A DNA stretch of 64,000 nt from Amaurobius ferox (taxonomy: Eukaryota; Arthropoda; Arachnida; Araneae; Amaurobiidae): contig OX578138.1 of the NCBI GenBank assembly GCA_951213105.1, positions 63,959,040 through 64,023,039 on the forward strand. Reading direction: 5' to 3'. Of this stretch, positions 37,490 through 47,700 are shown piece after piece; within the stretch, counting starts at the first letter, position 1, and each line of letters starts with the position of its first letter. Below the pieces are notes generated by a model, which saw nothing but the letters and a program-made list of their open reading frames with translations, made no database searches and was not told where the DNA came from. A program made the position numbers and the translations under genes.

Positions 37490-40133
37490 AACATATCGCT
37501 CACGAGCCGCCACTGCTCAAGACTAAAGATAGGAACCCAAGGCGAACAAATTGGGGTTCCTACAAAGAAGATCTCCATACCAGGACTGAGAGTCAATCTG
37601 GTAAGTATTCTTTGGTAACTGACATGGATTTGGCTGTTGACCAGTTGCAATAGGCCATTATCCTATCATACTACCAGAACTGTAAGGCCACAAAAGCTGA
37701 CTCCCCAAGGTTAGTCCCTTGACGGTCGAAAAAGTTCAGCTGGCGATGTTGTAACTGTAGAAGACTCTTTAATAGAGCCAAAAAGAGTGGCGAATGGCAG
37801 ACTTACAAGACTGCCCTTACCTCCTATAATAATGCTGTTAGAGAATCCAAGAACACTTGGAGAAATTACTGTGATGGTATAAAGGACATTTCTGCCACTG
37901 CTAAACTGGTAAAAATCATGTAACTGCAGTCTAAACACCATTAAGTTGCTTAATGGTAAGTTCTCTGAAACTGGGCAGAAGACCCTTGCTGAACTTTTTA
38001 GGGTTCACTTTCCAATTTCAGAGATGAATAGCTATAATACTATTCCTATTACTAGTTCCACTTCTACTTGTGATAATAGCAAGTAGGATATTGTTAAGAA
38101 AGTGGTTACTCTTGACAGGTTTAATTGGGCAATTAATTCTTTTAAACCCTATAAAATCCCGGGGATTGATGGCATTATTCTCATTCTTCTTAAGGAGGGA
38201 ATTCAGGTGCTTGCTCCCATTCTCTGTAAGATCTAGAGGGGCCTGTATTGCCTTTGGAAACATACTGTCTGCCTGGAGGTATACAAGGTCATTTTTATTC
38301 CCAAGATTGAGAAAGATAACTATTATGAGGCCAAGTCTTTTAGGCCTATTAGCCTTACGTCTTTCTGATGATTGAAAAGCTTATTGACAGGTATATTAGG
38401 AAAGACATTCTGGCTTTAATGCCACTCTCTAACTCCCAACATACTTATCAACCAAGTAAATCCACGGATACTGCCCTTTACAATCTCTCCTTCATGTTGG
38501 AAAGAAACTTGAATGCTAAGGAAATTGCTCTAGCTGTTTTTCTTGGCATTGAGGGTGTCTTTGATAAAGTGCCCATTGACACCATCCTTCATGCTCTCGA
38601 CAGGAAAAGTGCTGATATGACCATCTCTCACTGGATCAAGAAATTGTTATCTATCAGGTACATCTATGCCTCTTTACTTGGTGATAACATGACGGTTTAT
38701 GCTCTTGCAGGTTGTCTGCAGGGGGGGGGGGGGGGGCTTTCACCTATTTTATGATATTTAGTTGTGGACTCTCTTTTGGAGAACATAACTAGTTCTGGCT
38801 TACCCTGCATTGGATATGCTGATGATGTTGTAATTGTTACTAGAGGCAAGTTTGGTACTGTCTCTGACATTATGTCTGGTGCCCTTAGGAGTGTTGAGCC
38901 ATGGTGCAATAATGCTGGTCTCTCTGTTAATCCGCAAAAGACAGCCATAGTTGTGTTTACCAGAAAAAATATTCTCAACCTTAGAGACATTTGTTTCTTT
39001 GGTCAGAAACTTATCTGTTCTAAAGAAAATTCTTAGGAATTTATTTTGATATAGACCTCAATTGGAAGAGACACTTTAATTACTGTGTGACTAAATCCAG
39101 AAGAATTTTCTAGTCATGCAGAAGTGCTATTGGAAAAACCTGGGGATTGAATCCCAGGGCTATCCACTGGATTTATTCCATGGTGATCTGTCCCATCATT
39201 ACCTATGGCTCTATTATCTGGTGGTCTAGAGTCAGGTGCGAAACTGCCAAGTTAGATTTAATTAGGCTCCAAAGGATGGTTTGTATTGCAATTTCTGGGT
39301 GCATGAAAACTACTCCCACTGCAACTCTTGAACTTTTGCTCGGACTGCATCCTCTCTACATGCATATTGAGGTTGAGGCTCTTAAGCCTGAAAAGACTCA
39401 AATACTTGGGTCACTGGAGAGATTACTGAAAATATTTGTCTTGGAATAATCTTAATAGCGATGTTATGAATCACCCATATTTCTATATGCCCTCTGATGG
39501 CATTCTTGTCAGGTATGCCTTTGACAAGCCTTATGGAATTCAGGTCCCTTCACGGGATGACTGGAGGAAGAGTCCTACCTACAATAAGAAGTGCATTGTA
39601 TAGTACACTGATGGCTCCATGCTAGGTATTAGCACTGGTGCTGGAGTATGCTGTCCAGATGATGATACAAAACTGTTTTACCCACTTGGCAGCTATGCTA
39701 CTGTCTTTCAGGCTGAGGTCTTTGCTATTCCAATGTGTTGTAGAATTTGCTCTAACAGAAATTATAGGAGTAACCACATCTATATCTGCTCCGATAACTA
39801 GGCTGCTCTTATGGCTCTAGGGAAGTCTACTATGACCTCTTCCCTTGTCTGGGAGTGCTATACTGCACTTTGTAATATTGCCAGCAACAATCAAATCACC
39901 ACTGGGTGCCTGGACATTCAGGCATTTCAGGCAATGAATTGGCTGATGAGTTGGCTAGATGAGTTGGCTAGAAGAGCACACCCTTTATTGATCCAGAACC
40001 AGCTTTGGATGTCTCTAATAAACTGATCAGAAGAACTGTTTATGACATCTTTAGAAAGCTGCAGTGCAAGAACTGGCGCGACATCAAGGGCCAAAGGCAA
40101 GTGAATAAACTTAACTGTAAGTACCCTAGTGTG
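37490..40133 (+). pseudogene. LINE reverse transcriptase and RNase H
   Basis: LINE coding resumes with RNPRRTNWGSYKEDL (37530-37575). The RT fingers and palm follow at 38368-38754 (motif A region FLGIEGVFDKV; GCLQGG before LSP), then YADDV at 38815-38829 (catalytic box) and a thumb region. RNase H begins with YTDGSMLGISTGAG at about 39604 and continues with YATVFQAEVFAI. Several stops and frameshifts. A run of 16 G at 38721-38736 lies exactly in the QGG(V)LSP motif and shifts the frame: slippage or an assembly error. Confidence 0.8.
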
Positions 40134-40134
40134 T
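40121..40134. repeat. Target-site repeat, copy 1
   Basis: GTACCCTAGTGTGT. The same 14 bases recur at 42237-42250 and 42543-42556 and bracket the insertions that interrupt the LINE. Confidence 0.75.
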
Positions 40135-41770
40135 TGTTGTTGTTGAGACCCAAACCATCTGACCTACCAGAAAGGTGTAGAAGACCCAGGCCGTCCGACT
40201 CATCCTGAGGACTTGAGTATCTAATTGGATGGCCGGAAAAAGAGTTAGCGGAAGCCAACTCCCGGGGCGGCCAACGTCCGACGGTCTGGGGCAAAGTTTA
40301 TTTAAGTTTCAAAAAATATACATTGAGGTTACAAGGAGTTGTACAAAGAGGTGAAGATGAGTTAACATTTTGATGATTAGATGACATGATTAAATATAGA
40401 TGACATGATATTTAACAAGATGACATGATATAAAACATGATGTTTGATGACAGTTGTAGATGATTAGATGACAAGATTGAAGAATGATGACATGTTTAAG
40501 AATTGATGACAAGTTATTTTGCGTGAAGACAAAAATGAAAATGAAGACATGAATAAAATTGAGGATGACATTATATAAAATTGAAAAGAAGAAAAATTAT
40601 ATGATATTTTGTTGATGAAAAAAAATGGTAGTAAGAAAATGACTAGGGTAAATTGCAAAAATATCATTCTACTACTAATGATATATATGAAACCAGTATA
40701 AAGTAATAGGATATAATACGAAACATGGTATAATTATTGCTTATCAAGGTTGGTATACAAAACACTAACAACCAACAGCTCAAACAAGGGACAAAACGCA
40801 CAAGTACTACAACAAAACGAGCAAAGAACAAGCAGCTTAAACAAAGACAAAAACACTAACAAACGACGACACCACCGGGAAAGTAAGAGGGAGGAGTCAC
40901 CGGCCAGAGATAAAAATTGAAAGCAGAAAAACCCCAGGCTGATTAAGAGATTTTGTTTGAAACTTCTCTTGCAATGAGAACACAGTTTTTAATTTTGTTA
41001 ATGGAGGATTTGTTGGAGCAAACACCCAAGAACCAGGTCGCAAAATTTTCGGGAGAAGGTTTAGAGAGGTGAAAAGGTTTGGTAAGGGGGCAGGAAAATA
41101 CAAAATGATCGGCGTCGCCGAAGGAACCGCAGGTACAACTGGAAGAGGATTTATATTTAAAAGAATATAAATAGTCAGGGAAGGGTCCATGGCCCGTTAT
41201 AAAATATATAAGGTATTTATTAGTAATTTGGGAGTTGAAATTTACCTCAGGGAGGAAAGTTAAAATTCTAGCCGGGTCGTGAGTACGGGGCGAAATATAA
41301 TTATTTAGATAGGTTTGCCAAGATTTTAGAATGTCAAATTCATAATGTTTTTTTTAAAGGGAATAAAGGAAGGGAAGAGCAGAGGGGGAACCAGAAGAGG
41401 TGGCAAGTTTGGCATGTTTATCAGCGACCTCGTTGCCCGAGATGTCGGAGTGTGCTTTTACCCAACAAAGGTTAAAAAGATGTTTATTAGTATAAGCGTT
41501 AATTTTGATTTTGGAGAGGTAGTTAGATTTGTTTTTGATAGATTGAAGGGCCGAAATAGATGATTGACTATCAGTAAATATGTTAATTTTTAAGTTTTTA
41601 GAAGAAGCCCAATTTATGGCATAGTGGATTGCAGCAACTTCTGCCTGGAAAACTGTGTTCCCATGCTCGAGTTTAAATGTGTATATATTTTCTAAGGAGT
41701 CATTTGTAAATATGCAGATGGCATAACCCGTGTTGTCTTCTATGGCAGAGCCATAGAAGACAACACTACC
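40135..41770 (-). mobile_element. Second LINE, 5'-truncated, RNase H end
   Basis: Read on the reverse strand from about 41760: a block with NTVFQAEVAAI and IFTDSQSSISAL, then VKAHSDISGNEVADKHAK, the core of a LINE RNase H (D, E, D and H present). A stop follows, then a C-terminal region with a CTCGSFGDADHFVFSC zinc knuckle to about 40900. The 3' end (40135-40870) holds GATGACATGAT repeats and finishes in (TGT)n on +, that is (ACA)n at its 3' end. It lacks the 5' parts. Its 3' tail resembles the tail of the neighbouring SINEs. Confidence 0.75.
40370..40560. repeat. GATGACATGAT-type short repeats
   Basis: Irregular repeats of GATGACATGAT and GATTAGATGACA within the 3' region of the reverse-strand LINE. 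Confidence 0.6.
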
Positions 41771-41985
41771 AGAAAGGTGTTGTTGAGACCCAGGCCGTCC
41801 GACCTACCAGAAAGGTGTAAGGTAACTGTATGGACGGCCGGGAAGTGCCACCCAATTTAGACCGGAACCCAGTGGGGGAGGCATCCACAGGGACCGTACC
41901 CTCCTTCCCCTACCACCAACCACTCGGAAGGACTTACGGACCCACATGTTTAACGTGATCGTACTCCGCATGAACACGGTACCAG
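41771..41985 (-). repeat. SINE copy 3, headless
   Basis: Matches SINE copy 1 over its body and tail (GTCCGACCTACCAGAAAGGTG, CACCCAATTTAGACCGGAACC, ACGGACCCACATGTTTAACG) but stops before the tRNA-derived head and runs directly into copy 2. Confidence 0.65.
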
Positions 41986-42236
41986 AAAGGTGTAAAATAA
42001 CTGTTTGGATGGCCGAGATGAGCCACCCAATTTAGACCAGAACCCAGTGGGGGGACATCAACAGGGACCGTTCCTACTTCCCCTACCACCAACCTCTCGG
42101 AAGAACTTACGGACCCATGTGTTTAACGTGATCATACTCCGTGTGAGCACGGCAGCAGTTTTGGCAGCAGAGGGAACCGAACCCGGGCCTACCGAGTGCA
42201 AGTCCGGTGCGCTAACCACTGGGCTACCATGCCCTA
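41986..42236 (-). repeat. tRNA-derived SINE, copy 2
   Basis: Reverse-strand SINE with a tRNA-like head at its right end. The B box reads GGTTCGGTTCC and the head reads TAGCCCAGTGGTTAGCGCAC. The body is shared with copies 1 and 3. It is followed by GTACCCTAGTGTGT. Confidence 0.75.
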
Positions 42237-42250
42237 GTACCCTAGTGTGT

Positions 42251-42542
42251 TGTTGTTGTTGTTGAGACCCAGACCGTCCGACCTACCAGAAAGGTGTAAG
42301 GTAACTGTTTGGACGGCCGGGAAGTGCCACCCAATTTAGACCGGAACCCAGTGGGGGAGGCATCCACAGGGACCGTACCCTCCTTCCCCTACCACCAACC
42401 TCTCGGAAGGACTTACGGACCCACATGTTTAACGTGATCGTACTCCGCGTGAACACGGCGGCAGTTTTGGCAGTGGCTGGAATCGAACCCGGGCCTACCG
42501 AGTGCAACTCCAGCGCGCTAACCAATGGACTACCGCGCCCTA
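42251..42542 (-). repeat. tRNA-derived SINE, copy 1
   Basis: About 292 bp, reverse strand. The tRNA-like head (about 42465-42542) has a perfect B box GGTTCGATTCC (42479-42489) and an A-box region TAGTCCATTGGTTAGCGCGC. A body of about 200 bp follows, then a 3' end (CAA)n. It is flanked by GTACCCTAGTGTGT on both sides. The tail resembles the 3' tail of the reverse-strand LINE next to it, as expected of a SINE that borrows that LINE's machinery. Confidence 0.85.
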
Positions 42543-42556
42543 GTACCCTAGTGTGT

Positions 42557-42856
42557 GTCATAGGAAGCTTTTCAAGCTCAATAGAACTGGCATTAGAAGG
42601 GCTGTTCAGCTCCTTACTGGGCACTGCACCCTTAAAAGATACCTAAGCATTATGGGTGTCACTAAGGACCAGATCTGTAGAGTCTGTAACTGTAAGTACA
42701 GCAAAGAAACTGTCACACATACTCTGTTAGTGTGAAGAGTTCTCTGCCCATAGGTTAGAGCATTTGGGTCGACATGTGATCAAGTCCTGGGAGTTGCAGG
42801 ATATTCCTCTTAAGTACCTGCTGATTTTTGCCTCAGCTACTGGTCTCTTCTCTTAG
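42557..42856 (+). pseudogene. LINE C-terminal zinc-knuckle region
   Basis: Reads LLTGHC, then MGVTKDQICRVCNCKYSKETVTHTLL, the CCHC-type region that follows RNase H in R1/Jockey LINEs, then, after one base shift, CEEFSAHRLEHLG. It continues the LINE interrupted at 40133. Confidence 0.7.
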
Positions 42857-42945
42857 GGACTGTTTCATCTTTGGGGGACAGTACAATAGACCTCTGGTCG
42901 CTGTGCTTGGTTCTCTTTGAGCCACCCACCTCTAAGTCATAAGTC

Positions 42946-43801
42946 ATGTGGAGCCATGCTGGCTACAGTACATCTGACAGCTGGAGGGTGCGTGGTGGAG
43001 AATCCATAAAGCGAACAACCCGAAAAAGGGGGTCCCATAGGGAATCATGGACAACAGCTAGATGGGCTGGGAGTGACTCAATAAGGTGTTGGAAAGTGTT
43101 CAGAGATATGTAAAGCCATGCTGGCTACAGTGCATCTGACAGCTGGAGGGTACATTATGGAGAATCCATAGAACGAAAAACCTGAACAAGGTAGTCCCAC
43201 AGATGGGGAGCCAGGGAAATACTCTGAATCCTTCATCATGCTCTTCCAACCACTCTTGGACAGTTCTCATTGTGTTACATATCACATTGTTGTGCTGGCA
43301 ATCCTATCCGTCCCAGTCAGAATGTATGAGTCTACGTGGTCTACAAGAATGGATTCATAACAAATTCAGTTCATAGTGCTTTCCACAGGTATGAGTGGAC
43401 CCAGAGAATGCCACGAAAACATTCCCCAGACCATAACACTGCCCCCACCGCCTTGTATTCTTCCAGCAATGGTTTATGAGTGTTTGTTCTCCAATCTTTA
43501 ATGCCTTATGTGCCAGCATCCATCTGTTTGATAAAGCAGAAAATGTGACTCATCAGAGAAGATAATCTTCTGCCAATCAACTGAGGTCCAATTCCGATAC
43601 TGCTGTGCAAATGTAAGCCTTTTCTGCTCATGTACCTTTGTTAGCATAGGTGCAGTGACCATCACTCTGCATCGGAGACCTATTGGCCAGTGAGTTATTC
43701 CACTATAGAGTGGCGACCGGCCCTCACGAACCTTTGGAGCCGACATTTACCTCTCACATTAGTGGCACATGGTGCTCCGAAGTTTCCACATCACTTATTT
43801 G
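42946..43801 (-). mobile_element. Tc1-like transposon, middle portion
   Basis: On the reverse strand: KRLTFAQQYRNWTSVDWQKIIFSDESHFLL (43630-43545; the catalytic FSDES block), then later NTMRTVQEWLEEHDEGFRV and a C-terminal part. It is joined on its right to the N-terminal part at 60397 by the Polinton insertion and on its left to 30743 by the LINE insertion. A 162-bp segment of the C-terminal coding is tandemly duplicated (CATGCTGGCTACAGT at 42955 and 43117), older than the LINE insertion. Degenerate. Confidence 0.8.
43796..43801. repeat. Polinton target-site duplication, left
   Basis: TATTTG, identical to 60397-60402 and flush with both Polinton ends. Polintons make 6-bp duplications. Confidence 0.95.
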
Positions 43802-44694
43802 AGTAGTGTGGGAATGAGAGAGCTGGACCACAGCCATAAACCCCCCATAAAAACCACACCCACTTTTAGAATGTAATGGCTCTATTTTATCCACACAAAT
43901 GTGATTACACAATGGTGTGAAACCCCCATTAAAACCACACCCACTTTTAGAATGTAATGGCTCTATATCACCCATAAAATTTCCACCCACTTTTAAAAAA
44001 CAATGGTGCGAAACCCACCCATAAAATTTCCACCCACTTTTAAAAAACAATGGTGCGAAACCCACCCATAAAATTTCCACCCACTTTTAAAAAACAATGG
44101 TGCGAAACCCACCCATAAAATTTCCACCCACTTTTAAAAAACAATGGTGCGAAACCCACCCATAAAATTTCCACCCACTTTTAAAACCAATGGCTCGCAA
44201 AACCCCCATAAAAACCGGACCCACTTTTAGAAAGTAATGGCTCTATTTTATCCACACAAATTCGATTAAACAATGGTTCTCAAAACCCCATTAAAACCAC
44301 ACCCACTTTTAGAAATACAATGGCTACAAAACCTCCATTAAAATCGTATCCACTTTTAGATATAAATGGTATGAAAACCGCCATAATTACCTTACCCCCC
44401 TTTAAAAAACAATGGCTCTCAAATCCCCATTAAAACTACACCCACTTCTAGAATAGTAATGGCTCTATTTCAACCATACAAATTCGATTAAACAATGGCT
44501 CTCAAATACCCATTAAAACTACACCCACTTTTAGAATACAATGGCTATTTATTATCCATAAAAATCTACAACCCCTCTTAAAACGATGGTATCGAAACCC
44601 CATAAAAACCGAACCCACTTTAGAAAAGTAATGGTCCTATTTTATCTATCGGAGCGAGCAAGCGAAAAGTCGTTGGGAGCGAAGGTACCCCCTT
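43802..44694 (+). repeat. Polinton left terminal inverted repeat
   Basis: The outer part to about 44330 is almost identical to the right repeat. The inner part to about 44694 still matches (CAAGC-AAAAGTCG and GGTACCCCCT) but is diverged. The whole repeat consists of short units around CCCACTTTTAGAA-AATGGCT, including five copies of a 47-bp unit (43972-44195). Confidence 0.85.
43972..44195. repeat. 47-bp tandem repeat, five copies (left TIR)
   Basis: Unit contains CATAAAATTTCCACCCACTT and AAACAATGGTGCGAAACCC. The right TIR has seven copies of the same unit. Open frames across both arrays (43754-44080 on -, 60118-60438 on +) translate the repeat and are not genes. Confidence 0.85.
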
Positions 44695-44792
44695 CGGCGA
44701 GCACAGAACAGAAGAATGTGTCCTTCGAACTGAGGACTAAAACCATTAATTATCTTTTAATAGTTCGAAAACTGTTAAAAGATTATGATCGC

Positions 44793-47700
44793 CTACTCCT
44801 TTATTGCATAGTGACCGTGAGCCAAGGTATGGATACCATCTTCCAATATATGACGCTTGTCATCTTTTCCTGATAGGGCAATCTTATTGACTTGTATGGA
44901 ATGAATCTCATGCTTTGTGCTCCTGATGAGATTCATGGTTCTATGCTGTACTTCTTGCTTGAATAGGCAGTTCTTGTAGTCCTCGAAGGATATCCTGTTT
45001 TTCACGACACATTTCTTTACTCCTTTCGACTTTTTCACCAGGTCAACCTCAGTTTTACAGGCATACATCTTAGATCTTAAGCCAACGAACTCTTCTAAGA
45101 TCTTCCCTGCATTTTCATCCTTCATCTTCCCCAAGACCTTTTTATTTACTCGAGGCATACCATACCTATTGTTTTCTGGATAATCTGATGTATCAAAGTA
45201 GTCAATCAATCCTTTCATATCCTCATAAAAGTCCTCGGTCTGTATGTCATAGATGTAACTGTCAGTGTCCATGTACAATAGCTTGATATCACCCCCATAT
45301 TTAGGCTTCATAAGATTATAATGGAAGTCATACATCAGATGCTTCGATAGATCTAATATACTCATGCCGACGTATATTGGCTTATTAAAAATCACTTTCG
45401 TCTTGTTCATATGCACGGCGGCTAATCTTTCGTCAAAAATGGTCCTTCCCTTGAAGTTGGGCTTAGCAACTAGCTTCTCCGCTTTCTGGGGATCGCATAC
45501 TAGCCTAATATCGAGTCGCTTCCTGATATTTTCCATCGTCTTGCCAAAGACCGAGTTGTTCATAAGTTTGAAGAAGTCTTTCTCAAAGTCGTTGGTTGCC
45601 TTGGTCCTCATATCAGTGTTCAGGTCTATGTACCTCTTCAACCAGGGAGACTGCTGAAACTCCAACACTTTGTGCACCTTTTTGAGCTTCACCCCCAACT
45701 GCAACAGTTGCTTCAAAACCCTGTAATGAACCACATAATGCTCTTTGTCATAGAGGGTCGTCAGTAGTTTTGGCTGTTTTGAGCCATCGGGCATCCTGCT
45801 CTCAGGTGCTAGAGGTATGTCTGAATGGAGGTTGTGCAGATGGGTCGGGTACTGTAGGTCGCAATCTACGATGTATCCTTTGTCTGAGTCATCCTCTACT
45901 TGGGTCACATCTGACACAGTGCTCCACTCGAAGCCACCATGCGGTAGGTATTGACTCATGGCCCATCCGTAGAGGTTGTTGGCGTCAAGGTACATCAGGT
46001 AGTTAGACTTCTTGTTCTCGTCATAGTCCCTCATGTACTTGTTGTTCGCCCTCCCATATCGGTTACAGCACTGAGAGATGCCTCCTCTGGTCCCCTTTTC
46101 TAGCATGAGTATCATGTCATAGTCTGTCAACAGCTCTAGCTCAACCTCTGTGGTTTTGAGCATGGCGTCCCACGAGAGTCCGGGTGCAGTGAAGTACCAT
46201 GCAGGATCCAACTTATAGGTCTTTAGACAGACATCTCTAAAGTGTTCCATGATGTCGGCTAGGATGAGTACATCAGTCTTCACATACAAATCGGAATATT
46301 CACCCAATGTCTTAATGTTGAAGGCCTTCCATACCCTTTTAGCGTGCTCGTAGTCCTCATCCTTTATGTGTGACTCATTCAATTGGTTGTAAAAGTCTTC
46401 TTTTGGGGGCAGCTTGGTTTCTTCGCATTTGTCCCACGAGTCCATGTAATCGTATGGATAGATGCCTTTTCGGGTGACGAGGTCCAGTTTGTCCTTGGGG
46501 AAGTACTTGGCTGTCTCCCTGAACTCCTTTACGTTCTTCGCAAGACTGTCGAGGCTAGCGGCCATGAACTTGAATGAGTCGACAAACCTCAACTTTATAC
46601 CAGGTACCTTTACTTTCTTCCCATCGCCTACTTCTACAGTTTTTGCCCCGACCTCCTTACTGAAGGAAATGTACCTCTCCTCGTTGTTCGGGATGACGTC
46701 GATATCACCTTGGTCTCTACCGAGCTCCTTTATGAAGAGATGGGCGTCGTAGCCAGATAAGTTGTGGATAAACACTGGAATGAACGAAGGCTCTTGGTAC
46801 TTTAGGTTGCAAAGGTTGTGAGCAGGTCCTCTGTAGTTCGATTCACATTTCGCCGGATTGAGAAGATGGTCATGATCTCTAACTTTTCGGAAGTCTGGTT
46901 CATCCTTGGGTGAATAGGGTGAAGGTTTCTTCCTGATATCTTCATCACAGATGTGGCAAACATGGGTCCTTTGGAAATGCTCTTCATCTTCGGTGGTCAT
47001 TTTGATGGGTTGCTTCTTATCATAAATGTTCTTTATCGCTAGCGCCTCAGTCTTCACTGTATCAAAGAACAGCTTGGTGGCATTGGGTCCTCTGTATGTG
47101 ATTGGTGCCTTATAGTCTGCGTGTTTATATTTGATGTAGACAGTGAAGCTCATAGGTTCATGCTTTTGATATTTATGTAAGAATGAGCTGTCTTTTGTAG
47201 GGCAGCAGGTGTTTATCTTGTTTGTCAAGCACTCGAAGTCTCCGTACATCACAAAGGGTAATCGTAAAGACCTTTGATAGTTTTTGAACCGCAGAGATTC
47301 GTTCTCCTCGGGCATTACAATCTTTACTGGTGTATTCTTCCTACAATCCGTTTCATGAGCTTGGAGGTCCTCTTCGGAGTAATAATACAGCAGGCATCTC
47401 TCACAGGTGAATATCTTTCCGTTGTGTTTAGTCACTTGTCCGCTTATCAATTTGGAGAGGTCTTTTATCCAACAGTAATGACTGTTTCCTTCCTTATTCT
47501 TTATGTACAGCAAATTGATGTGTTTGTCTTCCTTATTTTTAGTGATTCTCAATGGGTAAATATCATTACCTTCGTATGAATATATGTTCACCGATATGTT
47601 ATTCAACTTTTCGAACCTGTTAAATACTCTATCTTCCATCTTCACTGGAAACTCGATACCTTCGAAATTTAGCTCATTATCATATGGCTTATATTTAGAG

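Larger units (their letters stand above)
30744..42945 (+). mobile_element. R1/Jockey-like LINE, itself split by insertions
   Basis: Flanked by the 9-bp duplication ATGTGGAGC. Three blocks read in order on + : endonuclease (30778-31420), reverse transcriptase plus RNase H (about 37490-40133), and a C-terminal zinc-knuckle region (42557-42856). The order EN - RT - RNase H - CCHC in one frame is typical of I/R1-type LINEs. The gaps are later insertions: 31.4-37.5 kb (long-TIR transposon and tandem repeats) and 40.13-42.55 kb (LINE/SINE cluster). Many stops and frameshifts; dead. Confidence 0.8.

Noticed and set aside
42465..42542. Functional tRNA gene
   Set aside because: A and B boxes are present but it is the head of a repeated SINE with a target duplication and a (CAA)n end; a second copy lies next to it.
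43754..44080. A 108-codon frame in the left TIR and its twin at 60118-60438
   Set aside because: It is the 47-bp tandem unit translated; the two frames are mirror copies of the same repeat and the lengths differ only by copy number.
43972..44195. CRISPR-like array
   Set aside because: Units are directly adjacent without unique spacers and sit in a eukaryotic transposon TIR.
44586..47579. Several + strand frames opposite the polymerase gene
   Set aside because: Antisense shadows of a long conserved coding sequence.
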